From an uncultured SAR116 cluster alpha proteobacterium (GTDB taxonomy: Bacteria; Pseudomonadota; Alphaproteobacteria; Puniceispirillales; Marisalimonadaceae): DNA of 64,000 nucleotides. This document shows positions 46,007 to 54,913 of this stretch, piece by piece. The stretch covers positions 1 through 64,000 of the forward strand of contig CACNGC010000008.1 of NCBI GenBank assembly GCA_902619805.1, given 5' to 3'. The first letter of the stretch is position 1; each line of letters begins with the position of its first letter. Made by a program: the position numbers and the translations under genes. The notes under the pieces are model-generated. The model ran no database searches and was not told the origin of the DNA. It was given only the letters and a program-made list of their open reading frames with translations.

Positions 46007-47302
46007 ATGATAATAAAGCAACTTTTAATAGGAATGACAGCCTCTGTAATTGCTGTTTCTAGTTATGTAGAAATGGCAATTGCGGATCTCAAATTTCCTA
46101 TGTTGGTATACCGAACAGGAGCTTATGCACCTAATGGTATTCCAAACGCTGATGGTTTTGTAGATTATTACAAAATGATCAATGCCAGAGATGGTGGAAT
46201 TGGTGGTGAGAAAATACTTCATCCAGAATGTGAAACAGGATATAAAACACAAGTGGGTGTTGAGTGTTATGAAAAAAATAAAAAAAATGCTATGGTTTTC
46301 CAGCCAATGTCCACCGGTATCACTTATCAGTTAATTCCAAAAGCAACAGCTGATGGTGTGACAGTTTACTCAACTGGTTATGGAAGAACGTCCGCGGCTA
46401 ACGGTAAAGTTTTTAAGTGGATATTTAATGCTCCAGTTACTTATTGGGATGGTGCTTCAATAGCTATTAGACACATACTTAAAAATAATTTGGGTAATAT
46501 TAAGGGTAAGAAAATCGCACTTGTTTACCACAACTCTGCATATGGTAAAGAGCCAATTAGAACACTTGAAACACTTAGTAAAAAACATGGTTTTAAATTA
46601 ATGTTATTACCTGTTGATCACCCAGGACAAGAGCAAAAAGCTACTTGGTTAAAAATACGTAAAGCTCGACCTGACAATGTTCTGATGTGGGGCTGGGGAG
46701 TTATGAACCAAGTTGCTGTTAAATCTGCAGCATCTATCAAGTTTCCTATGGATAAATTTATTGGAATTTGGTGGTCAGGTTCTGAAAATGACGTTTTACC
46801 AGCAGGTCAAGGAGCACATGGCTACAAGTCTCTGACTTTTAATGCACCTGGTACTAACTTTCAAGTACATGCAGATATTAAGAAGTATGTACACGATAAA
46901 GGTCAGGCTTCTGGTGACGGATCTCACTTTGGAACAGTACTTTACAACAGAGGTTTATTCCAAGCAATGGTTCAGGTAGAAGCAGCTGTGGTTGCCCAGA
47001 AAATCCATGGTACATCAAAAATCACTCCAGCTATGTATAGAGATGGTATGGAAAATGTGAATTTAAGTGCTAAAAGATTAGAAGAGTTAGGTTTCAAAGA
47101 CTTCGCTCCTCCTTTCAAAAATTCATGTGAAAATCATGGTGGTAGTGGACTTGCTGCAGTACAACAGTGGGATGCTAAAGCTAAAAAGTGGAACATGATT
47201 ACTGAGTATATGTATGGAGACTCTGATGTGGTTCAAAAGTTAATTGCTGAAGATTCATCTAAATATGCTGCTGAGCAAAAAATTGCTGAGCGTTGTGGTT
47301 AA
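46007..47302 (+). CDS. livK: ABC transporter substrate-binding protein (Liv type, system 2)
   Basis: A 431-residue periplasmic-binding-fold protein with a Sec signal (MIIKQLLIGMTASVIAVSS..., cleavage about 26). Segments such as VYRTGAYAPNGIPNADGFVDYY and MINARDGGIGG mark the Liv-K-like family found next to acyl-CoA ligases. Its ligand is probably a carboxylated or aromatic compound rather than leucine, judging from the operon (inference). A GGGAGG lies 7 bases before the ATG and a strong hairpin follows its stop. Confidence 0.92.
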   Translation: MIIKQLLIGMTASVIAVSSYVEMAIADLKFPMLVYRTGAYAPNGIPNADGFVDYYKMINARDGGIGGEKILHPECETGYKTQVGVECYEKNKKNAMVFQPMSTGITYQLIPKATADGVTVYSTGYGRTSAANGKVFKWIFNAPVTYWDGASIAIRHILKNNLGNIKGKKIALVYHNSAYGKEPIRTLETLSKKHGFKLMLLPVDHPGQEQKATWLKIRKARPDNVLMWGWGVMNQVAVKSAASIKFPMDKFIGIWWSGSENDVLPAGQGAHGYKSLTFNAPGTNFQVHADIKKYVHDKGQASGDGSHFGTVLYNRGLFQAMVQVEAAVVAQKIHGTSKITPAMYRDGMENVNLSAKRLEELGFKDFAPPFKNSCENHGGSGLAAVQQWDAKAKKWNMITEYMYGDSDVVQKLIAEDSSKYAAEQKIAERCG

Positions 47303-47314
47303 AAAAATTAAATT

Positions 47315-47341
47315 GAGAGCCTATTTATTTAGGCTCTCTTT
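47315..47341 (+). terminator. hairpin downstream of livK (system 2)
   Basis: GAGAGCCTA pairs perfectly with TAGGCTCTC around a 6-base loop, followed by TTT. It lies between the binding-protein stop and livF and looks like a real intrinsic or partial terminator, favouring livK expression. Confidence 0.8.
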
Positions 47342-47358
47342 ACACATAGGAAAATAAA

Positions 47359-48198
47359 ATGGATGACATTAAAGTAAGTAAAAATAAAAAATCACAAACA
47401 TCTGAAGATGTTTTAATTGTAAACAATATAGAAGTTGTTTACAGCCATGTTATCCTTGTATTAAAAGGCGTAAGCTTAAAAGTTAAAAAAGGTGGTATCA
47501 CAGCCTTACTTGGCGGAAATGGGGCTGGGAAAAGCACTACATTGAAATCAATTTCAAATTTACTTGCATCAGAAAGAGGAGAGGTCACTAAAGGTTCTGT
47601 TACTTATAGTAACGAATATATACACGATCTTGACCCATCTCAATTAGTTAAGAAAGGTGTAATCCAAGTAATGGAAGGAAGACACTGCTTCGAACATTTA
47701 ACTGTTGAAGAAAATCTTCTAACTGGTGCATATACTAGAACTAATAATAAAGAAGTTAAAGAAGACTTAGAAAGAGTTTATAATTACTTTCCTAGACTTC
47801 GTGACAGAAGAACATCACTAGCTGGATATACCTCAGGTGGTGAACAACAAATGATTGCAATTGGAAGAGCTCTAATGGCTCATCCTACTATGATTTTACT
47901 TGATGAACCTTCTATGGGCCTTGCTCCTCAGTTAGTTAAACAAATATTTGAAATAGTTGCTGAAATAAATAGGAAAGAAGGAGTAACAATTCTGTTAGCA
48001 GAACAAAATACTAATATGGCACTCCAATATGCAGAATATGCATATATTCTTGAAAATGGTCGAGTAGTTATGGAAGGTACAGCTGTGTCAATGAGAGACA
48101 ATGAAGATGTAAAAGAATTCTATCTTGGAATTTCAGGTGAAGGAAGACAATCTTTTAAAGATGTAAAACAATATCGCAGACGTAAAAGATGGTTATAA
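47359..48198 (+). CDS. livF: Liv-type ABC ATPase (LivF, system 2)
   Basis: A 279-residue ATPase with Walker A GGNGAGKST (about 52-60), VMEGRHCFEHLTVEENL typical for LivF, signature TSGGEQQMIAIGRAL, Walker B MILLDEPSMGLAP and LLAEQNTNMAL. It is longer at both ends than the other LivF proteins; the last 20 residues are basic. Gene order is G-H-M-K-F here, with K before F. Confidence 0.93.
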   Translation: MDDIKVSKNKKSQTSEDVLIVNNIEVVYSHVILVLKGVSLKVKKGGITALLGGNGAGKSTTLKSISNLLASERGEVTKGSVTYSNEYIHDLDPSQLVKKGVIQVMEGRHCFEHLTVEENLLTGAYTRTNNKEVKEDLERVYNYFPRLRDRRTSLAGYTSGGEQQMIAIGRALMAHPTMILLDEPSMGLAPQLVKQIFEIVAEINRKEGVTILLAEQNTNMALQYAEYAYILENGRVVMEGTAVSMRDNEDVKEFYLGISGEGRQSFKDVKQYRRRKRWL

Positions 48199-48205
48199 TA
48201 TTTAA

Positions 48206-49450
48206 ATGATTAAAAATAATTTTTTTGATGATCTAGAAACACGTTCAGTTGATGAAAGAAATAGAGATCATTTAGAAAAAATAAATAATCTAATTAAAAT
48301 TGCTAGAAATAGCAAAAATCAATCATTAAGACTTGATAAACCTGTTGAGACTCTAGAAGATTTAGCCTCAATACCTTTGTTAAGAAAATCAGAATTAATT
48401 CAAAAACAATCTGATTGTCCACCATTTGCACAATTAAACGTTTCTGAAATTAAGGATTTTGCGCATATATATAGATCTCCAGGTCCAATATATGATCTAG
48501 ATGGTCATTCAAAAGATTGGTGGAGATTTTCTAGAGCATTGCATGCAGCTGGTTTTTGTTATGGTGATATTGTACAAAACTGTTTTTCTTATCATTTCAC
48601 TCCTGCTGGCGCCATGTTTGAAGAAGCAGCAAAAATTTTAAAATGTACAGTTTTTCCAGCTGGTGGAGAAAATACTGATTTACAACTAGAAGTAATGAAA
48701 GATATTGGTACAACTGCATATGTAGGTGTTCCAGATTTTTTGAAAATTATTTTAGAAAAAGCTGATGAAAAAAATATACCACTTTCAAAATTGACAAAAG
48801 CTATGGTAACTGGAGGACCCCTTTTTCCTGGGGTTGCTCAAAATTTTAGAGATAGAAATATTCACGTAAGACAATGTTATGGCACAGCAGATTTAGGTCT
48901 TGTTGCTTATGAAGCAGCAGAGAATGATGGAATGGTTATAGATGAAAATGTAATTTTAGAAATCGTTAAACCGGGCACTGGAATACCCTTAAATGAAGGT
49001 GAAGTAGGAGAAGTTATTGTAACTGTTTTAAATAATTATGAGTTACCTATAATTAGGTTTGCTACAGGTGATCTTTCGGCAATATTAGAAGGAAGTAGCA
49101 CAACTGGTAGAACTAATAAAAGGATAAAAGGTTGGATGGGTAGAGCAGACCAAACTACAAAAGTAAGAGGTATGTTTGTTCAACCATCGCAAGTTAATAA
49201 AATTTTAGAAACTCTAAACATAAATGGTTCTGCCAGAATGATTGTAAGTAGATCAAATGATAAAGATAAATTATTATTGAAAGTCGAGGCTGAAGTTACA
49301 GACCCAGACCAAATAGAGTCTTTGCAAAAAAAAATATCTGACGAAATTAAAAATGTTATAAATTTAAGAGGCAATGCTAAAATAGTCCCCATAAAAAGTT
49401 TACCAAACGACGGTAAAGTGATAGATGATATGCGTGATTTTGGAGAGTAA
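48206..49450 (+). CDS. phenylacetate-CoA ligase-like (PaaK family)
   Basis: A 414-residue AMP-forming ligase of the PaaK type. It has a long N-terminal region, FAHIYRSPGPIYDLDGHSKDWWRF where PaaK has the glycine-rich ATP loop, RQCYGTADLGLVAYEA (adenine motif) and IRFATGDLSAILEG. The family activates phenylacetate and similar aromatic acids with ATP. It follows livF by 7 bases. A substrate other than phenylacetate is possible, since the ATP loop (RSPGPIYDL) lacks the usual SSGTTG form. Confidence 0.83.
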   Translation: MIKNNFFDDLETRSVDERNRDHLEKINNLIKIARNSKNQSLRLDKPVETLEDLASIPLLRKSELIQKQSDCPPFAQLNVSEIKDFAHIYRSPGPIYDLDGHSKDWWRFSRALHAAGFCYGDIVQNCFSYHFTPAGAMFEEAAKILKCTVFPAGGENTDLQLEVMKDIGTTAYVGVPDFLKIILEKADEKNIPLSKLTKAMVTGGPLFPGVAQNFRDRNIHVRQCYGTADLGLVAYEAAENDGMVIDENVILEIVKPGTGIPLNEGEVGEVIVTVLNNYELPIIRFATGDLSAILEGSSTTGRTNKRIKGWMGRADQTTKVRGMFVQPSQVNKILETLNINGSARMIVSRSNDKDKLLLKVEAEVTDPDQIESLQKKISDEIKNVINLRGNAKIVPIKSLPNDGKVIDDMRDFGE

Positions 49451-49453
49451 AAA

Positions 49454-50203
49454 ATGGAAATAGAAAAAGTTAAAGCTGTTATTACAGGTGCAGGAAGTGG
49501 CCTTGGTGAAGGAACTGCTAGATATTTAAAAAACAAAGGGGCGGAGGTACTCCTGATTGATTTAAATGCTGATGGTCTAAAGAAGGTAGCTGATGACATA
49601 AATTGTAAATATGTTGTTGGAGATGTTTCTAACGAAGAAGAGATGAAAAATGCTATTGATGGTTTTAATGAGATAAATTGCTTAGTAAATTGTGCAGGTA
49701 TTGCAGTTGGGGCTAAAGTTGTATCGAGTAGAGGTATGCATGATTTAGGATTATTTGAAAAGGTTCTCAAAGTAAACTTAATTGGTAGCTTTAATATGCT
49801 CAGATTATGCGCTGACAAAATGCAAGCCAATGAACCTGACAAAGAAGGTGAAAAAGGAGTTGTCATTAATACTGCGTCAGTGGCAGCTTATGACGGTCAG
49901 GTAGGACAAGCAGCTTATTCTGCTTCAAAAGGTGGTATTGTTGGTATGACTTTACCTATTGCTCGTGAACTTGCATCAAATGGTATCAGGGTAAATACTA
50001 TTGCACCAGGGTTGTTTGCCACTGCCATGCTTGCAGGGATGAGTGACGAAGTTCAAAAAAGCTTAATTGCTACTACTGTCTTTCCCAAACGTTTAGGAAC
50101 ACCTTTGGAGTACGCGATGTTAGTAGAGAGCATAGTGACTAACGTATTACTTAATGGTGAAACTATTAGACTTGATGGTTCAGTTCGTTTAGCTCCTAGA
50201 TAA
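49454..50203 (+). CDS. short-chain dehydrogenase, 3-hydroxyacyl-CoA dehydrogenase-like
   Basis: A 249-residue SDR with GAGSGLGEGTARYL at the dinucleotide site, NCAGIAVGAKVVSS, YSASKGG (Tyr-x-x-x-Lys) and APGLFATAM. The length and the NCAGI..GAK pattern resemble type II 3-hydroxyacyl-CoA dehydrogenases (HSD17B10-like), which oxidise branched or steroid hydroxyacyl-CoA. It begins 3 bases after the PaaK-like gene and is followed by a MaoC hydratase, giving hydratase and dehydrogenase steps of a beta-oxidation route. Confidence 0.85.
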   Translation: MEIEKVKAVITGAGSGLGEGTARYLKNKGAEVLLIDLNADGLKKVADDINCKYVVGDVSNEEEMKNAIDGFNEINCLVNCAGIAVGAKVVSSRGMHDLGLFEKVLKVNLIGSFNMLRLCADKMQANEPDKEGEKGVVINTASVAAYDGQVGQAAYSASKGGIVGMTLPIARELASNGIRVNTIAPGLFATAMLAGMSDEVQKSLIATTVFPKRLGTPLEYAMLVESIVTNVLLNGETIRLDGSVRLAPR

Positions 50204-50224
50204 TATACATAGTGTATTTTCTTT

Positions 50225-50677
50225 ATGAAACTTAAGCCAAAATATTTTGAAGATTTCGAGGTAGGTTTAAAATTTGAATCAGAACCCACCTTAGTAACAA
50301 AGGATGAGATAATTGATTTTGCTTCAAAATACGACCCACAATCATTCCACATAAATGAAGAAGCTGCTAAAAATGGTCCATTTGGTCAGTTAACATCAAG
50401 TGGATTTATGACACTAGGTAAATCATTTACACAAATTTTTAAAACTGGTGTTTATGATGGAACAAGCATGGGTGCTTGGGGAATTGACGAGCTAAGGTGG
50501 ACTAAACCTGTGTATCCGGGCGATTTATTAAAAACAAAAATAGAAGTTCTAGAGGCAAAAAAATCAGCAAAAAATCCTAGAAGAGGTACTGCAAGGTTAA
50601 AGCACACTGTGATAAATCAGAAAAATGAAATTGTCATGACATGGATATCTAATCAAATGTTAAGAACTAAGTCTTAA
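50225..50677 (+). CDS. MaoC-type enoyl-CoA hydratase
   Basis: A 150-residue single hot-dog domain of the MaoC/R-hydratase family. The signature is ASKYDPQSFHINEEAAKNGPFGQLTSSGFMTLG, with the catalytic Asp and His. It probably hydrates an enoyl-CoA made in this operon. It is the last gene; the next gene is convergent from the other strand. Confidence 0.86.
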   Translation: MKLKPKYFEDFEVGLKFESEPTLVTKDEIIDFASKYDPQSFHINEEAAKNGPFGQLTSSGFMTLGKSFTQIFKTGVYDGTSMGAWGIDELRWTKPVYPGDLLKTKIEVLEAKKSAKNPRRGTARLKHTVINQKNEIVMTWISNQMLRTKS

Positions 50678-50704
50678 TCTCAATAGCTTTGTTTTGTTTA
50701 TAGA

Positions 50705-51454
50705 CTATATAGTTCTACCACCATCTACAGGCAATACGACGCCAGTAACGAGTTCAGCGTCGTCTGATGCTAAATAGACGGCAGCAGAAGCAATGTCAGA
50801 TGCCATAGAAAATCTTCCCAAGGGAATAGTAGATATAAATTTTTCTCTATTTTCTTTAGTATCTTTACCTATAAATTGTGGGAGAAGAGGTGTGTCACCA
50901 GCCACGGGAGCAATACAATTAACTCTAATTTTGTCCGGAGCAAGTTCGATTGCCAAGGCCTTAGACATAAAATTAACAGCCCCTTTTGTAGAACCATACC
51001 AGGTCAATCCTGGTCTTGGACTAATACCCGCTGTTGAACCAATATTTATAATATTACCTCTGTGTGAAGAGGCTCGCCAAAGTGGTATAACTGCTTTAAT
51101 CATATGGAAAATTGAGAAAACATTAATGTCATAAACTTTTTTAAATGTTTCTTCATCAATATCTAACATAGGTGCATTAACATGCGTCCATCCAGCATTA
51201 TTTATAACTATGTCTAAAGCATTAAATTTTTTCAAAATAGTATTTACAGCCTTATCCACTTCATCACTTTTAGTAACGTCACAGTTTATAGCAATTGTAC
51301 TTTTTCCTAAGTTGTCTGATAGTAATTTGGCTGATTCATAATTAATATCTAAAATAGCAACTTTTGCTCCCTCTTCTACAAACCTTTGTGCCATACCCTT
51401 ACCAAAACCTGATGCAGCTCCCGTAATTAATGCAACTTTATTTAACAACTTCAT
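50705..51454 (-). CDS. short-chain dehydrogenase/reductase
   Basis: An SDR of about 249 residues with TGAASGFGKGMAQRF, NNAGWTH, YGSTKGA and CIAPVAGDTPLLPQF. The ending VTGVVLPVDGGRTI is classic for the family. The start is the ATG at 51454 with GGAG 8 bases before it. It ends the third Liv operon; livF stops 18 bases upstream. Its substrate is unknown. Confidence 0.85.
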   Translation of the reverse strand: MKLLNKVALITGAASGFGKGMAQRFVEEGAKVAILDINYESAKLLSDNLGKSTIAINCDVTKSDEVDKAVNTILKKFNALDIVINNAGWTHVNAPMLDIDEETFKKVYDINVFSIFHMIKAVIPLWRASSHRGNIINIGSTAGISPRPGLTWYGSTKGAVNFMSKALAIELAPDKIRVNCIAPVAGDTPLLPQFIGKDTKENREKFISTIPLGRFSMASDIASAAVYLASDDAELVTGVVLPVDGGRTI

Positions 51455-51472
51455 TTTTATCTCCAAGCAACT

Positions 51473-52189
51473 TTATACTGCCAAATATTTTTTCAGTGTC
51501 TTTGTATCTTTTTTTAATTCTGAAATTGTATTTTCATAAACAATTGTTCCCTTATCTATAAGGGCAACGTTATCTGCAATTGCAAAACAAAACCTTATAT
51601 TTTGTTCGGCTATAATTATCGTTACCTCTGTTTTTTGCAGATTTTTTATTAATTTCGCAATGTCTTGTACTATAATTGGAGCTAAACCTTCTGAAGGTTC
51701 GTCTAATAATAAGATATCTGGATTTCCCATTAATGTTCGGGCAATTGACAACATTTGTTGTTCACCACCGGATAACAAACCTGCGTCTCTACTTTTTAAA
51801 TCTTTCAATAAAGGAAAAAATTTATAAATTTCATTTAAATGAAACATGTCCTTTTTGTTTGAATTTATCTTTGCACCAATCAATAAATTTTCTTCAACGG
51901 TGTGGGATTTAAAAACTTGTCTATCTTCTGGAACATAACCTACACCTCGTTTTGATATTTCGTAAGATACCAGTTTTTCAAAATTTTTATCATTAATTTT
52001 ATAACTTCCAGATTTAATTGGAACTAACCCTATCAATGATTTGAGCGTTGTACTTTTACCTGCACCATTTCTGCCTAAAAGTGCTAAAGTTTTGCCCTTT
52101 GTAGCATTTAATGACAAGTCAAATAATATTTGGGATGTACCGTAATATACATTTAATTTATGGAGACTAAGATAATTATTAAGTTTCAT
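51473..52189 (-). CDS. livF: Liv-type ABC ATPase (LivF, system 3)
   Basis: A 238-residue ATPase with Walker A GRNGAGKST (about 38-46), VPEDRQVFKSHTVEENL, signature LSGGEQQMLSIARTL, Walker B ILLLDEPSEGLAP and IIAEQNIRF. It follows livG by 15 bases and is followed by the SDR. Confidence 0.93.
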   Translation of the reverse strand: MKLNNYLSLHKLNVYYGTSQILFDLSLNATKGKTLALLGRNGAGKSTTLKSLIGLVPIKSGSYKINDKNFEKLVSYEISKRGVGYVPEDRQVFKSHTVEENLLIGAKINSNKKDMFHLNEIYKFFPLLKDLKSRDAGLLSGGEQQMLSIARTLMGNPDILLLDEPSEGLAPIIVQDIAKLIKNLQKTEVTIIIAEQNIRFCFAIADNVALIDKGTIVYENTISELKKDTKTLKKYLAV

Positions 52190-52204
52190 ATTAAACGCCT
52201 AAAG

Positions 52205-52954
52205 TCAAATTGCTTCGAAATCTTCACCCAAATATGCATTTATAACTTCTTCATTGTTTTTTATTTCTTTGGGTGAACCTGAAGCTAATAAAGAGCCATA
52301 TCTTAATACATGGATTTTTTGTGAAATTTTAAAAACTATATCCATATCATGCTCAATAAAAATAAGTGTAAGTTTTTTCAACTTCCAAAGTCTTTCAATT
52401 GTTTCTACCATTTTCCATCTTTCTTCAGGCCCCATACCAGCAGTAGGTTCATCTAACATTAAAATTTTTGGATCCAAAGATAAAGCTAAGCCTATGTCTA
52501 AGACTTTTTGATCTCCATGCGAAATGTTAGAACAAATTACGTTAGATAATCTTTTCATTTCTAATATTTCTAATAACTCATCAGCCTCCTCTTCTAGTGC
52601 TTTTGAATGAAAAGGATTAAATAATTTTTCAGCATGATTATTCTTACTCATTAATGATGACATTAACGTTTCTTTTACTGTTAATGATGGGAAAATATTA
52701 GAAATTTGAAATGCTCTACTAATTCCTTTTAGCACTATATTTCTTGTTGAAAGATTAGTGATATCTTCATCATCAAGTTTTACTTTGCCAGAATCAACCT
52801 TTAACTTCCCTGTAATTAAATTAAATAATGTAGTTTTACCTGCACCATTTGGACCAATAATCGATGAAAGTGATCCCTCAGTAAATTCAAGTGTTACATT
52901 ATTAGTTGCAACTACACCACCAAAAGATTTACATAAATTTGAAATACTTAACAA
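52205..52954 (-). CDS. livG: Liv-type ABC ATPase (LivG, system 3)
   Basis: A 249-residue ATPase with Walker A GPNGAGKTT (about 35-43), GISRAFQISNIFPSLTV, ISHGDQKVLDIGLAL at the signature, Walker B ILMLDEPTAGMGPEE and FIEHDMDIVF. The start is a TTG with AAAGGTGA upstream at the right spacing. It follows livM by 15 bases. Confidence 0.92.
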   Translation of the reverse strand: MLSISNLCKSFGGVVATNNVTLEFTEGSLSSIIGPNGAGKTTLFNLITGKLKVDSGKVKLDDEDITNLSTRNIVLKGISRAFQISNIFPSLTVKETLMSSLMSKNNHAEKLFNPFHSKALEEEADELLEILEMKRLSNVICSNISHGDQKVLDIGLALSLDPKILMLDEPTAGMGPEERWKMVETIERLWKLKKLTLIFIEHDMDIVFKISQKIHVLRYGSLLASGSPKEIKNNEEVINAYLGEDFEAI

Positions 52955-52969
52955 AAATCACCTTTATTA

Positions 52970-53947
52970 TTACTTTTTCAAAATTCCAGTTTTTTCCAAT
53001 AAATACTCAACTAAACCTTTTCTCAACCCAAGGACGACAATCATTATGATTATTCCTGTAACTAATTCAGTATGGCTAGAGTACATTTGAACAACATCAT
53101 TTATAAGCCTTAAAAGTACAGTTCCTACTAAGGGGCCTAAAAAAATTGATATCCCACCAAGCATTATCATGAATATTGCTTCGCCTGATTGTGTCCAAAA
53201 AGCCCACTCTGGATATGCCCCAGATGTAAATAGTGTCATAATGATACCCCCAACACTAGCTACCATGGAAGCAATAACAAAGCATATCAACTTAACTCTA
53301 AAAACTCTTATACCCAAAAATTCTGCTCTTTCTTGATTATCTCTGATTAATCTTAGTGAATAACCAAAATTACTTTTATTTAAAATTCTCAGCAATAAGA
53401 TACATATTACAAATATTACTGAACAAAATATGTATCTATGCAAAGAGTTTGATAAATCAATCCCCAAGAAAACTGGCCTTGCAATACCTCCCATCAATCC
53501 TTGATCACCTCCAGTAAGTGAAACCCAACTTACGATCACGCTATAAAGAAACATTTGAAATGCTAGTGTAAGGAATGCAAAATAAATTTCATTTAATCTT
53601 ACACAAATGGCCCCAATTACTGCCGAATAAATACCCGTGATGAATATTGAAACAAAAAATGCTACAATTATTGATAGTGCACCAAAGTTTGTTAAAAAAC
53701 TCTCACTTTGTAATAGAAGGCCAAAAGCATATCCACCTAATGCAAAAAAAGCTGCGTGACCAAACGAAACCATACCTGCAAAACCTATCAGCATATTTAA
53801 AGACATAGCTAATAATCCAAAAGAGAAAATTGATATTAAAAAATCTTTAGGCCAAGGATGTTCTACAAAAAACCCAATTAATATTAAAAAAAGCACAGAA
53901 AACAGAGCTATTGAAATATCTTTTTTAAACAAAGTAAAAGTACTCAT
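52970..53947 (-). CDS. livM: Liv-type ABC permease (LivM, system 3)
   Basis: A 325-residue permease with about nine helices; LLAMSLNMLIGFAGMVSFGHAAFFALGGYAFG is the LivM hallmark and LRLIRDNQERAEFLGIRVF the coupling loop. The start overlaps the livH stop by four bases (ATGA). Confidence 0.92.
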   Translation of the reverse strand: MSTFTLFKKDISIALFSVLFLILIGFFVEHPWPKDFLISIFSFGLLAMSLNMLIGFAGMVSFGHAAFFALGGYAFGLLLQSESFLTNFGALSIIVAFFVSIFITGIYSAVIGAICVRLNEIYFAFLTLAFQMFLYSVIVSWVSLTGGDQGLMGGIARPVFLGIDLSNSLHRYIFCSVIFVICILLLRILNKSNFGYSLRLIRDNQERAEFLGIRVFRVKLICFVIASMVASVGGIIMTLFTSGAYPEWAFWTQSGEAIFMIMLGGISIFLGPLVGTVLLRLINDVVQMYSSHTELVTGIIIMIVVLGLRKGLVEYLLEKTGILKK

Positions 53948-54852
53948 TTAGGAGAACCCTTTACAAATAAACCGGTTGGTTTAAAGATTAAAACAATAGC
54001 CATTATTAGAAACATGAGACCATCAACAAACAAAGGGAAACCTACTGATCCAATAGATCTGGTAAGACCTAAAATAATTGCTGCAATTAGAGCGCCGGGT
54101 ATTGAGCCCATACCACCAATTACTGTAACAATGAAACTTTCGATCAAAATACCAAAACCCATTCCAGGTGTAAGCGAACGAACGGGAGCTGCCAATGCAC
54201 CTGCAATTCCAGCTAAGGCACATCCTAATCCAAACAATAAAGCGAAATACAACGGAACTCTAATACCAAGTGCGGACACCATTGGAGAATTTTCAGCTGC
54301 CGCCCTTACAATACTCCCAAATCTTGTTTTAGATATTAACAATATTGTTAATATGCCTATAACAAGTGATAAAATAATCAAAAAAGCATATAATGGTGGG
54401 ACATACCCTCCGAAAATTCGAAAGGGAGCTAATCTAAACTCATCAGGAATACCCATAGCAATATAGTCTGTTCCCCAAATTAGCTTTACTAAATCATCAG
54501 TAATTAAAATAAAAGCATAGCAAACTAACAATTGCATTAATATGTCTTGACCGTATACTTTACTTATCAAGACTCTCTCGAAAAAGATCCCAAATATACC
54601 TGCACCCAAAGCCCCTACAAATGCAGATAGCAAGTAACTCTCTGTAAATAAGTAGGTACTAAATGCAAAATAAGCTCCAACCATATAAAAAGTTCCATGA
54701 GCAAAATTTATTACATTTAAAACTCCAAAAATCAGAGTTAAACCAGAAGCTACGAGAAAAAGAAGCATCCCAATTATCAAGCCGCTAGTTAACTGATTAA
54801 CCGCGCATGATGCCATACCAAAACAATTTATTAGAGCGTCAAAATCAAACAT
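53944..54852 (-). CDS. livH: Liv-type ABC permease (LivH, system 3)
   Basis: A permease of about 302 residues. QLTSGLIIGMLLFLVASGLTLIFGVLNVINFAHGTFYMVG is the LivH N-terminal hallmark; TRFGSIVRAAAENSPMVSALGI is the coupling loop. The ATG at 54852 was chosen over a TTG at 54864. A 12-bp hairpin lies immediately upstream. Confidence 0.92.
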   Translation of the reverse strand: MFDFDALINCFGMASCAVNQLTSGLIIGMLLFLVASGLTLIFGVLNVINFAHGTFYMVGAYFAFSTYLFTESYLLSAFVGALGAGIFGIFFERVLISKVYGQDILMQLLVCYAFILITDDLVKLIWGTDYIAMGIPDEFRLAPFRIFGGYVPPLYAFLIILSLVIGILTILLISKTRFGSIVRAAAENSPMVSALGIRVPLYFALLFGLGCALAGIAGALAAPVRSLTPGMGFGILIESFIVTVIGGMGSIPGALIAAIILGLTRSIGSVGFPLFVDGLMFLIMAIVLIFKPTGLFVKGSPK

Positions 54853-54869
54853 AAATGATACCAATAATT

Positions 54870-54899
54870 TTAGTGCATTCTAATTTCAGAATGCACTAA
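54870..54899 (-). terminator. hairpin between livK and livH (system 3)
   Basis: TTAGTGCATTCT pairs exactly with AGAATGCACTAA around a 6-base loop, in the gap between the livK stop and the livH start. No long T-run follows on the minus strand, so it is better read as a 3' stabiliser or partial terminator of the binding-protein message. Confidence 0.72.
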
Positions 54900-54913
54900 T
54901 TTTAATGTGTTTA

